DNA from: Candidatus Sulfotelmatobacter sp.
Lineage (GTDB): Bacteria; Acidobacteriota; Terriglobia; Terriglobales; Acidobacteriaceae
DNA: 64,000 bases
NCBI GenBank assembly: GCA_036500765.1
Contig: DASYBM010000004.1
Span: 558,001 to 622,000 of the forward strand
Direction of reading: 5' to 3'
Position numbers and translations under genes: made by a program. Shown one piece after another: positions 16,426 through 24,238 of the stretch (position 1 is its first letter; the number at the start of each line of letters is the position of its first letter). The notes under the pieces are model-generated. The model searched no databases. It worked only from the letters and a program-made list of their open reading frames with translations, and was not told the DNA's origin.

Positions 16426-17550
16426 GTGAAATCCCGAATGAACCTGGCAGAGACACCGGCGGCACTCGGTCAGCGCATGCCGGCCGAGTGGGAGCCGCAT
16501 GCCGGGACCTGGCTGGCGTGGCCGCACTACCGCGGCGACTGGCCCGGGAAATTCGAGCCCATTCCATGGGTCTATGCCGACATCATCCGCAATCTGGCAA
16601 AGCATGAACGCGTGGAGTTGATCGTTAACGACGGGAATGCTGCCCGCCAGGCGCGAAAAGCTCTACGCCGAGCCGAGGCATTGTCGGGGAATGTGTATTT
16701 TCATCGTTGGCCTACGAACCGCGTATGGTTGCGGGACTCTGGCTGCATCTTCCTGACGGCGCAGCCGGGCGTTGCCCGGCCGGACAGTCCGGCGCGTCTG
16801 TCCCCACATGGCGCTCAAAGCTCCGAACCGTTTACCCTCAAGTTTCGCTTTAACGCGTGGGCGAAATATTCCAACTGGCGGCATGATGAAAAAATCGGCA
16901 GTCTGATGGCGAAGGCCGCGCATGCTCGCGAGATTCGACCGCTCGCCGCGGGCAATCGTATCGTTCTCGAAGGCGGCTCCATCGACGTCAACGGCGCAGG
17001 CACGATTTTGACTACTGAGGAGTGCCTGCTCAGCAAAGTACAGGAGCGCAATCCGCACATGGCGCGTGCCCACTACGAGAAGGCCTTTGCCGATTATCTG
17101 GGCGCGCCGAATACGATCTGGCTGGGACGCGGCATCTTCGGCGACGACACGCACGGTCACGTCGACGACCTCACGCGCTTCGTCTCAAAGAACACAGTCG
17201 TGACGATGGTGGAAAGAAATTCCAAAGACGTAAATCACGCTCCGCTGCAAGCCAATTTGCGCCGGCTACAGTCCGCGCGCGACCAGGACGGAAAACAACT
17301 CAACGTCGTTGAACTGCCCATGCCGCAGCCCGTCGTGTTTGAAAGCCGCCGTCTGCCCGCGAGCTACGCCAATTTTTATATTGCCAATGGAGTCGTGCTG
17401 GCGCCGGTGTTCAATCGGCCCAATGATCGCATCGCGCTGAACACGTTGGCCGAACTCTTCCCGACCCGCGAAATTGTTCCCATCTATTCGGGAGACTTCA
17501 TCTGGGGACTGGGCGCAATGCACTGCATGACACAACAACAGCCAATGTGA
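16426..17550 (+). CDS. aguA: Agmatine deiminase (agmatine iminohydrolase)
   Basis: A 374-residue guanidino-group-modifying enzyme that converts agmatine to N-carbamoylputrescine and ammonia. Hallmarks are MPAEWEPHAGTWLAWPH, the WLRDSG loop, LEGGSIDVNG, the DDTHGHVDDL motif with catalytic His/Asp, and the GAMHCMTQQQP end with the nucleophile Cys367. Substrate and product link pdaD (6833) and aguB (15018). It is third in the aguB-VOC-aguA run. A Pro/Ser-rich insert around 105-128 is unusual for the family. The stop lies within a 12-bp tandem duplication. Confidence 0.95.
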   Translation: MKSRMNLAETPAALGQRMPAEWEPHAGTWLAWPHYRGDWPGKFEPIPWVYADIIRNLAKHERVELIVNDGNAARQARKALRRAEALSGNVYFHRWPTNRVWLRDSGCIFLTAQPGVARPDSPARLSPHGAQSSEPFTLKFRFNAWAKYSNWRHDEKIGSLMAKAAHAREIRPLAAGNRIVLEGGSIDVNGAGTILTTEECLLSKVQERNPHMARAHYEKAFADYLGAPNTIWLGRGIFGDDTHGHVDDLTRFVSKNTVVTMVERNSKDVNHAPLQANLRRLQSARDQDGKQLNVVELPMPQPVVFESRRLPASYANFYIANGVVLAPVFNRPNDRIALNTLAELFPTREIVPIYSGDFIWGLGAMHCMTQQQPM

Positions 17551-17569
17551 AGAGAATTGTGAAGAGAAT
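17546..17569. repeat. 12-bp tandem duplication across the aguA stop
   Basis: TGTGAAGAGAAT occurs twice without a gap (17546-17557 and 17558-17569). The first copy holds the aguA stop TGA (17548-17550). The second gives an in-frame TGA at 17560-17562. Confidence 0.85.
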
Positions 17570-17649
17570 TCAGATTTCCGATTTCGGATTTCAGATTGAG
17601 CAGCCGCGGAACGGTCTGTCAATCTGAAATCCAAAGCGGAAAATCTGAA
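17569..17649. terminator. Long hairpin between convergent genes
   Basis: The 30-base arms at 17569-17598 and 17620-17649 are near-perfect reverse complements, including an exact 13-bp core GGATTTCAGATTG/CAATCTGAAATCC, around a 21-base loop. The hairpin lies between the convergent aguA and Gly/Pro/Thr-rich genes and could stop transcription both ways. It is AT-rich without a clean U run, so it may equally be a dispersed repeat. Confidence 0.5.
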
Positions 17650-17671
17650 CGGCCCCGTCACGCCTGCGTCT

Positions 17672-18253
17672 CTACATCGAGGGCGGAACCCCGCCTCCCG
17701 GGGGCGGAGTCGATGGCGGGCATTGTGTACCCGCAGACGCTCCAGGATTCGTCTGCGATGGGCTTCCCGGCGTTGTCGCATTCGGGTTGCCTGGATTGGC
17801 TCCGCTTGCGGCTGGATTCGTCGGTGTTGGATTCGTCGATCCTTGATTTGCGGTTCCTTGATTTGCGGTTCCTTGATTCATCGATCCTTGATTGGATGAT
17901 CCTTGCATTGTTGAACCCGCGTTGGGGACCGCTCCGCCCGGTGCGTTCTGTGCGGTCACGCATGTAGTTCCAGCCGGCGGATTTGTCGGCTGCGTACCCG
18001 GCACGCCCTGAGTCGGCGAGGCGGTCGTAGGTTGGGAAGTTGGCGGCGAGCTTTGCGTACCCTGCCCCGCTGCCTTCGTCGTTATAGGCGTGGGAGGACC
18101 GATCGCGCTAGCCGGCGGCGTAGTCGCAGTACCGGTTGGGGGAGCTGCGTTAGGTGTGGAAGTCTGGCCTGCGCCCGTGGTTCTGCTCTGGGCGATCATT
18201 CCAGTCGTACAGCATAGAAGACCGAGTATTATCGTGATTCGTAATGACGTCAT
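17672..18253 (-). CDS. Exported low-complexity Pro/Thr/Gly/Asn-rich protein
   Basis: A 193-residue protein with a signal peptide (about 1-21, TIILGLLCCTTGMIAQS) and a mature part almost entirely of Pro, Thr, Ser, Gly, Ala, Asn and Gln. A pentapeptide repeat NQG(S/T)x runs near residues 118-138 and is encoded by 15-bp tandem repeats at 17841-17900. Two Cys lie in the tail. It looks like a disordered surface or cell-wall protein. Its function is unknown, and the repeats are expected to vary in number between strains. Confidence 0.6.
   Translation of the reverse strand: MTSLRITIILGLLCCTTGMIAQSRTTGAGQTSTPNAAPPTGTATTPPASAIGPPTPITTKAAGQGTQSSPPTSQPTTASPTQGVPGTQPTNPPAGTTCVTAQNAPGGAVPNAGSTMQGSSNQGSMNQGTANQGTANQGSTNPTPTNPAASGANPGNPNATTPGSPSQTNPGASAGTQCPPSTPPPGGGVPPSM
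17841..17900. repeat. 15-bp tandem repeats encoding NQGTx
   Basis: Four 15-base units each starting CCTTGATT: two are identical (17841-17855, 17856-17870) and two are diverged (17871-17885, 17886-17900). In minus-strand reading they encode the Asn-Gln-Gly-Thr/Ser-x pentapeptide. Confidence 0.85.
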
Positions 18254-18478
18254 TTAACCTCCGACGGGACATCGGCGCCCCGTTGATTGTTCGGCGCCGT
18301 TGTTTCCTTGCTTTGCCCAGTCTCAAACCGGCCTGGACAGCCCGCTATCCGGTGGATTCTGTAGACGCGAGGGATGGAGGATTTTTAGGGGGCCTGAGCG
18401 CAGGCCGACTATGAAGGATAAAAACGGCCAAGAGAGAAGCGAACTCTCATTCCGCGTCTCGCTCGTATGCGGCATTTT

Positions 18479-18940
18479 CTAACGGTGATACTGGGTAGGT
18501 TGGGGGCCTTTTTCCAGTGTCTCGCGATCCCAGATGGCGCCGTCGCGCGTATAGCTGGCCAACTCGAAATCCTGCGTGAGTTCGAGCGCGTCGGTGGGGC
18601 AAGCATCTTCGCACAGGCCGCAGAACATGCAGCGGCTCAGGTCGTATGTGAAGTGGGTGAGTTCTTTACGACGGGTCTTTTCGTTGCGTTCGCTGCCGAC
18701 AATAATCAGATGCTCGGGACAAGCCAGAGCACACAGGTCGCAGGCAATACACATGGTTTCGTCGGTATCGGGATTGACGTTCAGCCGCGGCGCGCCACGA
18801 TAGCGTTCAGCCACCTGCGGCCGCTCCAGCGGATACTGCTCGGTGTAAATCTCCTTGGGATCCTGATAGCGGAACGTGATCTTCAGTCCCTGCAACAGGT
18901 CCACCAGGAAGACCTTGCGGAGCAAGCTTGGGATGCCCAT
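18479..18940 (-). CDS. nuoI: NADH-quinone oxidoreductase subunit I
   Basis: A 153-residue 8Fe ferredoxin-like complex I subunit with two [4Fe-4S] motifs, CIACDLCALACP (about 64-75) and CMFCGLCEDACP (about 104-115). An N-terminal amphipathic segment (LLQGLKITFRY) and ERPQVAERYRGAPRL are typical of NuoI. It passes electrons to quinone at the inner membrane. No other nuo gene is present, so it is unlinked from the complex I operon. It could be a second copy or a scattered subunit. Confidence 0.92.
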   Translation of the reverse strand: MGIPSLLRKVFLVDLLQGLKITFRYQDPKEIYTEQYPLERPQVAERYRGAPRLNVNPDTDETMCIACDLCALACPEHLIIVGSERNEKTRRKELTHFTYDLSRCMFCGLCEDACPTDALELTQDFELASYTRDGAIWDRETLEKGPQPTQYHR

Positions 18941-19182
18941 GTCGGGGCTAGAATACCACTTGTCGGTCGCCGGTTGCCAGAGGGCGGTTTCAACGGTGCT
19001 GTCTTAAATTCACCCAGTACCGTTTCAACCGCGTTCACCCTACCGTCAATCAGCGAGAAGCCGCCTTTAGTTTTCCTCCGTGTTTCCCTGTGCGTTCCGT
19101 GGTTAAGGGGTTGATGTTCGAAGCATGACCGGCGCTGTGAACTTTTTCCAACGGCGGTGCGTACTGTTGGAAGAGGGACGTT

Positions 19183-19338
19183 ATGAAGGCCTATTTCACA
19201 AATCTGTCGACGAGAAGCTGGATGCTTCTCCTTCTTCCAGTTGTGGTCATCGCTTACCCGGTGGTAAGAATCGTGGTTGCGGCCGTGATCCATGCCGTCG
19301 TGCCGGATGTCGTCCGCACCGTGCTGAGCGCGATCTAA
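19183..19338 (+). CDS. Small membrane protein, 51 residues
   Basis: An ATG at 19183 with GAGGGACG just upstream opens a 51-codon frame ending TAA 19336-19338. The product starts MKAYFTNLSTRSW, then has a hydrophobic stretch (LLLLPVVVIAYPVVRIVVAAVI) and a short hydrophobic end. This fits a single-pass small membrane protein. It is short, so a chance frame cannot be excluded, but the ribosome site and composition are good. It lies 58 bases before tadA on the same strand. Confidence 0.5.
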   Translation: MKAYFTNLSTRSWMLLLLPVVVIAYPVVRIVVAAVIHAVVPDVVRTVLSAI

Positions 19339-19396
19339 GCGCGCGTCAGGAATATTCTCGCGACGAAGCCGCTAAAATACTGCGGAGTCAATTCCC

Positions 19397-19915
19397 GTGC
19401 CCCCACACAAAACATCTTCACCGCCCACGCGTAAAACACCTGCACCAAAGGCCGAAGAACCAAGACCCACCCCAGACGAACTCTGGATGGAAGAAGCCCT
19501 ACGCTGCGCCCAGCGCGCGCTCGAAGCCGGAGAAGTCCCGGTGGGCGCGGTGGTCGTGTGCGGTGGCGCGATCGTTGGCCGCGGATGGAATCGAAATATT
19601 TCGGATTCGGACCCCACCGCCCACGCCGAGATCATCGCGCTGCGCGCAGCCGGTGCAGCCATTGGTAACCATCGCATCGAGTACTGCGAACTGTTTGTTA
19701 CAATTGAGCCGTGCGCCATGTGCGCCGGGGCGATGGTGCATGCCCGTATCCGACGGCTGATATACGGCGCGGACGATCCCAAAGCCGGCGCAGTACGGTC
19801 GGTGATGCAAGTCCTGAATCATCCGCAGTTGAACCATAAGATCGAGGTTCGTGGCGGAGTGCTGGCCGGGCGCAGCGCGGAAGTGCTGCAGTCGTTCTTT
19901 AGAAAACGTCGTTAG
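19397..19915 (+). CDS. tadA: tRNA-specific adenosine-34 deaminase
   Basis: A 172-residue cytidine/deoxycytidylate-deaminase-fold enzyme that converts A34 to inosine in tRNA-Arg(ACG). The zinc site is His76-Ala-Glu78 and PCAMC (Cys106, Cys109), with Glu78 as proton shuttle. Typical TadA words are GEVPVGAVVV, GWNRNI and DPKAGAVRSV. A GTG start at 19397 adds a Pro/Lys-rich extension of about 25 residues; a shorter start is possible. tRNA-Ser(CGA) follows 128 bases downstream. Confidence 0.93.
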   Translation: MPPHKTSSPPTRKTPAPKAEEPRPTPDELWMEEALRCAQRALEAGEVPVGAVVVCGGAIVGRGWNRNISDSDPTAHAEIIALRAAGAAIGNHRIEYCELFVTIEPCAMCAGAMVHARIRRLIYGADDPKAGAVRSVMQVLNHPQLNHKIEVRGGVLAGRSAEVLQSFFRKRR

Positions 19916-19950
19916 TCGTGAAAAACAGTCGTCGGTCGTTGGTCGTTAGC
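19908..19950. repeat. GTCGTTAG-type repeat at the tadA stop
   Basis: GTCGTTAGTCGT (19908-19919) contains the tadA stop and resembles the GTCGTCGGTCGTTGGTCGTTAG run at 19929-19950. This low-complexity repeat supplies an extra in-frame TGA at 19919-19921. Confidence 0.5.
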
Positions 19951-20005
19951 CTAAACCTTTCTCATTCCGACCCTGAGGAACGCCGATGGGGAGGAATCTG
20001 GTTTT

Positions 20006-20037
20006 GCTGACGGCTGAAAGCTGAGGGCTGATAGCTG
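20006..20037. repeat. Dispersed repeat (GCTGAAAGCTGA family)
   Basis: Built of GCTGA, GGCTGAAAGCTG and GGGCTGATAGCTG words. It is related to the elements at 3655-3752 and 14950-14981 and ends six bases before tRNA-Ser. Confidence 0.5.
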
Positions 20038-20043
20038 CTTTCC

Positions 20044-20133
20044 GGAGAGGTGCGTGAGTGGTTGAAACGATCCGCCTCGAAAGCGGACATACCTTAACGG
20101 GTATCGTGGGTTCAAATCCCACCCTCTCCGCCA
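20044..20133 (+). tRNA. tRNA-Ser (CGA)
   Basis: A 90-nt tRNA with acceptor stem GGAGAGG/CCTCTCC, anticodon stem TCCGC/GCGGA around loop CTCGAAA (anticodon CGA, reads UCG), a long serine-type variable arm (ATACC/GGTAT) and T-loop GTTCAAATC. CCA is encoded. All arms fold. Confidence 0.95.
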
Positions 20134-20208
20134 TCATTCCTCCTCATTGTGCCGGGCCCGTTGGAGCACGATCTGCTGCGTCCAGAACGGCCTTTCGCCC
20201 CATTTGCC

Positions 20209-21624
20209 TCAAGGTTTCCCCAGACTCGCCAGCGCCCGTATCGCCGCGTGGTAGCCGCACATTCCGTGCACGCCGCCCCCGGGTGGAGTCGATGAAGAAC
20301 AGATGAACACGTCTTTCGCTGAAGTCGCATAGTGCTGCCGCGTCGGCCGAAATAGAAATTGGTGAAGATCCATCACGCCGCCTCCAATGTCTCCGCCGAC
20401 AAGGTTGGCGTCCATGCTCTCCAGGTCGGCGGGCGAGAACACGCGACGGGCCAGGACACATTCCCGAAATCCTGGAGCGAAGCGCTCGATCTGGCCTTCG
20501 AGTCTCTCCAACATATCTATTTTCGAACCGTTAGGCACATGGCAATACGCCCAGGCAACGTGCTTGCCGGCGGGAGCGCGAGAGGCATCGAATATGGTCG
20601 GTTGTGCCAATAGAACGAATGGCCGGTCCGCGTGTTGCCCGCTTCGCGTTCCTTTTTCCGAGGCTGCAATCTCCTCGAAGCTTCCGCCCAGATGCACCGT
20701 CGCGGCGCGCAGGCACTCCGAAGCCTTCCACGGAATGGGCTGGCTCAAGGCATAATCCACTTTGAATACGCCGGCACCGTAGCGAAACCGTCCCAGTCGA
20801 CGCTTGTAGCTCTCAGACAAGCGTGGGCCCGCGATTCTGAGAAGCTGCCACGGCGTGATATCGCATAGGATCAAGTCATAGTCCGACAAGGTTGCAAGCG
20901 ATTCCACGCGCGAAGAAGTTTTGACTTGCCCCCCGAGCGTCGACAAATAACTGCACAGCGCATTGGTAAGCGACTGAGCCCCTTCCCGCGGAATCGGCCA
21001 ACCCACGGCATGCACGGAGATGCCAAACAACAAGCCAAACGCGCCACTCAGCGGCTCATCGAGGCGAAGAAAAGAGTGCGCAGCCAGACCCGCGAACAAT
21101 GCCCGGGTGCGCTCGCTGTGAAAACGATGCGAGATTGCCTGCGCAGAGAAGAGAGCACTCACTCCGAAGCGCGCCATCAGCCACGGATGCTTCGGAATGA
21201 AAGAAACCGGGCGCAGCACTTCCGGAGCAAAGTCGCGCCAGTTCTCGACAAACGGCCGCACCAGGCTGCCCCAGACATTTCCGTCCGCGCCCAGAGAAGC
21301 TACTGCATCTTCGAGGTTGCGCTCCAAAACTACAGCCGTACCATCGTCGAGCGGGTGGGCGAGCGGCGCGGGAGAATGAATCCATTCCAGCCCGTGATCG
21401 TGAAGTGGAAGTGAAGAGAAGAAGAGCGAGCCGGCGCCGAGCGGATGTACCGCGGATCCAAAATCGTGCACGAAACCCGGCAGCGTCAATTCCATTGAGC
21501 GGACGGCGCCACCAGGCGTCGCTTCCGCCTCCAGCACTTCTACTTGCAGTCCCGCCTGAGCCAGGACGATGGCCGCCGCCAGCCCATTGGGACCCGAGCC
21601 CACGATGCACGCCTTGCGATTCAT
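20209..21624 (-). CDS. FAD-dependent phytoene desaturase-like oxidoreductase
   Basis: A 471-residue NAD(P)/FAD-dependent amine-oxidase-fold protein. The N-terminal dinucleotide motif is ACIVGSGPNGLAAAIVLAQAG (about 5-25), followed by EAEATPGGAVRS. The C-terminal FAD signature is CSSSTPPGGGVHGMCGYHAA (about 443-462). This matches the PYROXD2/CrtI-related group of unknown substrate rather than a carotenoid operon enzyme, since no crt genes are near. It is cytoplasmic or membrane-associated. A lipase-maturation-factor-like gene on the same strand ends 57 bases upstream of its start. Confidence 0.85.
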   Translation of the reverse strand: MNRKACIVGSGPNGLAAAIVLAQAGLQVEVLEAEATPGGAVRSMELTLPGFVHDFGSAVHPLGAGSLFFSSLPLHDHGLEWIHSPAPLAHPLDDGTAVVLERNLEDAVASLGADGNVWGSLVRPFVENWRDFAPEVLRPVSFIPKHPWLMARFGVSALFSAQAISHRFHSERTRALFAGLAAHSFLRLDEPLSGAFGLLFGISVHAVGWPIPREGAQSLTNALCSYLSTLGGQVKTSSRVESLATLSDYDLILCDITPWQLLRIAGPRLSESYKRRLGRFRYGAGVFKVDYALSQPIPWKASECLRAATVHLGGSFEEIAASEKGTRSGQHADRPFVLLAQPTIFDASRAPAGKHVAWAYCHVPNGSKIDMLERLEGQIERFAPGFRECVLARRVFSPADLESMDANLVGGDIGGGVMDLHQFLFRPTRQHYATSAKDVFICSSSTPPGGGVHGMCGYHAAIRALASLGKP

Positions 21625-21681
21625 CGCAAATCACCTGTGAGCCCGGCTTGATCGGTATATAAGTTCGCGACCATTGTGATG

Positions 21682-23277
21682 TTAATCCCGCGGCTGCACC
21701 GTCGGCCATTCGATGGCTTTGACGCCACCGTTAGCCGTTCGCTCAAGCGTGGGCGAATACAAACCTAGAAGTTGTCGACGCCACCACATTCCAGTTGCTC
21801 GTTTTTCTGCCATGCTGGTGAACCAGTATTGCCAAAGCAGGACTCGAATCTGGTGGGGCGGTTCAGGCGCAAAAGGATTCGCCGCAAAAAGTTCCAGCAC
21901 ATCTTTATCGTTCGCAAGCAACCGCACCTCCGTATTCGCCACGATCGGATATTCGCGCCATGATCCCAGCGAGGCGAACCACAAGTTCCAGTCAAATCGC
22001 GGCTGATACGGCGCGTAGATGCGCGGCGGCTGATTCAATTCTTGCGGTTTGTAGCGAAAAGGATAGGCGACCCAATGCTGGCCGTCTGTAGAACCCTGGA
22101 ATTCGATCTCATATCGGCCGCGCGTCATCACGGCAAACAGCCCGTATTGATTAGCAATCCGGAATGGCTCCAGCGCAATGGCCGGCGCCATCGGAAGCTG
22201 TGCCCTCATCAACAACTGAGCCGTGGTCGCATAGAAAATCCATAGCAGCATCACCGCACTCGCGGAGAGCTTCAGAAATCTCCACAGTGGAAGAAAGCGG
22301 TTGCGCCAGTTTTCCGATTCTGTCCTTATCGCGTGTGGCGGCTCAGATTCAATCAGCAGACGATTCTTCCAGCGCGCCGGTAACAGTCTCAATAGAAAAC
22401 GGTCGTCCAACAACAGAAACCCCAGCACGAGAACAAGATAGTTCAAAAACGTGTAGTTCGCGGTCAGGATCACGCCGATCTGCCACGGGGTCACGATGAA
22501 AAAGCAAATGATCCGCCATCGGCGCGGCAGGAACAGCATCCACACCAGACCTAGTTCCAAAGCCAGCGTGGCCCCCACCGTTGCCGCATGAAACCAGTGC
22601 GGCGAGTGCTCGACGTACCAGCCGATCCAGGTGGGCAGCGGACCGTTTTGGTAGTACTCATCCATGGCAGTGAAATGCCGCCACTGCGGATCTCCACTGA
22701 GAAGTTTCACCACACCGGACTGAAAATAAATGCGGAACCACTCCCATTGCAGCAGAAATAGGCTGGCCCGCGAGGCCGGATGCGTTTCGCCCAAGCCCGG
22801 ACGCCAACCGGGCGGCGCGAAAAAAAGAGAGATGAATCCCGCCTCCAGCAACATGCCATCGGATTGGTAGCCGGAGAAATCCTGCGCCGCGCTGACAAAT
22901 GACAGAAAACATACGAAACAAATCGCCAGCATTCCGCGCGGCCAAACATTCAGCACCAGCAGTATCGCGGCCACCATGCCCGCCCAGCACAGCGCGTTCA
23001 ACGCAAATGATCCACTGGACCACCACAGCAGCGTCGGGGCATACCAGAATCGCTGCCAACCGCCGAGTGACTGAGCGATCGCACGAAGATAATCTCGCGC
23101 GGGCAGAATTCCGTTCGGCCCGATCAGGCCGCGGATTTGAAAGATGAGCGAAAAAAATGCGGAGAAATAGATACCTCCGAGAGCGCGAAGAAATAGCCAC
23201 CGCGGGATCAGCCGGTTTGGCGCACCCTGTGGTGCGTCAAAGAGCCAACCGATCCAGGAGGAAGCAGCCCAGCCCAT
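21682..23277 (-). CDS. Lipase maturation factor-like membrane protein
   Basis: A 531-residue polytopic membrane protein with about 8-10 membrane segments in the first 320 residues (WLFLRALGGIYFSAFFSLIF, MVAAILLVLNV, FLNYLVLVLGFLLL). YQSDGMLLEAGFISLFFAPP and RIYFQSGVVKLLSGDPQW are hallmarks of the LMF1 family, which assists lipase folding in the animal ER. The C-terminal part is soluble. The bacterial role is unknown; a function in envelope protein or lipid handling is inferred. It is followed on the same strand by the FAD oxidoreductase gene. Confidence 0.8.
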   Translation of the reverse strand: MGWAASSWIGWLFDAPQGAPNRLIPRWLFLRALGGIYFSAFFSLIFQIRGLIGPNGILPARDYLRAIAQSLGGWQRFWYAPTLLWWSSGSFALNALCWAGMVAAILLVLNVWPRGMLAICFVCFLSFVSAAQDFSGYQSDGMLLEAGFISLFFAPPGWRPGLGETHPASRASLFLLQWEWFRIYFQSGVVKLLSGDPQWRHFTAMDEYYQNGPLPTWIGWYVEHSPHWFHAATVGATLALELGLVWMLFLPRRWRIICFFIVTPWQIGVILTANYTFLNYLVLVLGFLLLDDRFLLRLLPARWKNRLLIESEPPHAIRTESENWRNRFLPLWRFLKLSASAVMLLWIFYATTAQLLMRAQLPMAPAIALEPFRIANQYGLFAVMTRGRYEIEFQGSTDGQHWVAYPFRYKPQELNQPPRIYAPYQPRFDWNLWFASLGSWREYPIVANTEVRLLANDKDVLELFAANPFAPEPPHQIRVLLWQYWFTSMAEKRATGMWWRRQLLGLYSPTLERTANGGVKAIEWPTVQPRD

Positions 23278-23359
23278 AACGGTCGCAATTATACGAAGAA
23301 GGAATTACCGCGGTTTGATGAAACTTTTACCGCTTCCGTCTGCTTCGCGACCGGCAGCG

Positions 23360-23878
23360 TTATTGTGCCAGCGCTTTGCGCAGATCCTTCATTAGCAACA
23401 TTAGGCGCAGTTCATGGATGGGCGACGGCTCGAAGCCAAAATGTTCATAGAATCTTCGCGCTGGTTCGTCGATAGCGTGAACCAAAACCGCACGCGCGCC
23501 CACGATATCAGCCGCCTGAACGATTCGCGCCAGCGCATCTTTCAGCAGCGCTTTCCCCAGTCCGGTTCCCTGCTCGTCTTTGTCAACGGCAAGCCTGGCC
23601 AACAAAATTACAGGAATGGGATGGCGCGCCAGACCTTTTGAGATTCGCGTGGACGCTTCCTCGATCGAGACACTGCCAGCAGAGATCGAATAATATCCGA
23701 CGACAGAATTACCGCGATGGACGATGTAGGTTCGGGCTGACTCATTTTTTTGGTTAACAAGAGCGAAGCGCTTCAGCCAGTCGTTCAGGGATTGATGGAG
23801 TCCGCAATCGAAGCCAGTCAGGTCGTGGGAAGCGGAGATCACCTCGACTTTCGATAACGCTGCCCTTGGATCGGACAT
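23360..23878 (-). CDS. GNAT acetyltransferase toxin, TacT-like
   Basis: A 172-residue GNAT-fold protein with the acetyl-CoA site LARLAVDKDEQGTGLGKALL (about 92-111), the family start FDCGLHQSLNDWL and the end FYEHFGFEP. Toxins of this group acetylate the amino group of charged tRNAs and stall translation. It lies six bases downstream of a DUF1778-type antitoxin gene, the standard TacA-TacT layout. A palindrome upstream of the pair fits autoregulation. The exact tRNA target is unknown. Confidence 0.85.
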   Translation of the reverse strand: MSDPRAALSKVEVISASHDLTGFDCGLHQSLNDWLKRFALVNQKNESARTYIVHRGNSVVGYYSISAGSVSIEEASTRISKGLARHPIPVILLARLAVDKDEQGTGLGKALLKDALARIVQAADIVGARAVLVHAIDEPARRFYEHFGFEPSPIHELRLMLLMKDLRKALAQ

Positions 23879-23883
23879 CAGCG

Positions 23884-24168
23884 CTAGTCAAGAACGGTTG
23901 GCTCAGCGAACAATCGCTTAAGACGGGGCTTCAGCCGGGCAGGCCGGTCCAAAGCCGCGGTAAATTTCTGCCAGTCTTTGGAACTAAGTTCGAAGTGCCG
24001 CGCCTCGGCAATCTCTTGTTCCGCGCGGGCACACGCACTCTCAAGAATAAAGTTTGTGATGTTCACGCCCCGCTGCTCGGCACCGAGGCGAATGAGCTCT
24101 GCCTCGCGATCGCTGACTCGAACGTTAAACCTCTCGGTGCGTTTCTTGCGGGCTGCAGTCGAAGGCAT
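23884..24168 (-). CDS. DUF1778 (TacA-like) ribbon-helix-helix antitoxin
   Basis: A 94-residue antitoxin. The N-terminal ribbon-helix-helix is ERFNVRVSDREAELIRLGAE followed by GVNITNFILESA (about 12-45). The C-terminal tail (LSSKDWQKFTAAL, PARLKPRLKRLF) would neutralise the GNAT toxin. A 13-bp palindrome at 24207-24219, 39 bases upstream of the ATG, is the likely operator. Confidence 0.85.
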   Translation of the reverse strand: MPSTAARKKRTERFNVRVSDREAELIRLGAEQRGVNITNFILESACARAEQEIAEARHFELSSKDWQKFTAALDRPARLKPRLKRLFAEPTVLD

Positions 24169-24206
24169 GGATCACACTCCAAGTATTTGCCGCGAATTCA
24201 AACGTA

Positions 24207-24219
24207 CGTACATTGTACG
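24207..24219. promoter_or_regulatory. Palindromic operator candidate of the tacAT-like pair
   Basis: CGTACA-T-TGTACG is a perfect inverted repeat 39 bases upstream of the antitoxin ATG. Ribbon-helix-helix antitoxins bind such short palindromes. The role is inferred. Confidence 0.5.
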
Positions 24220-24238
24220 CCAATAGTGGCGCGCATGG

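Noticed and set aside
17841-17900. Possible CRISPR-like array of 15-bp units
   Set aside because: The units are contiguous with no spacers and encode a pentapeptide repeat in a secreted protein.
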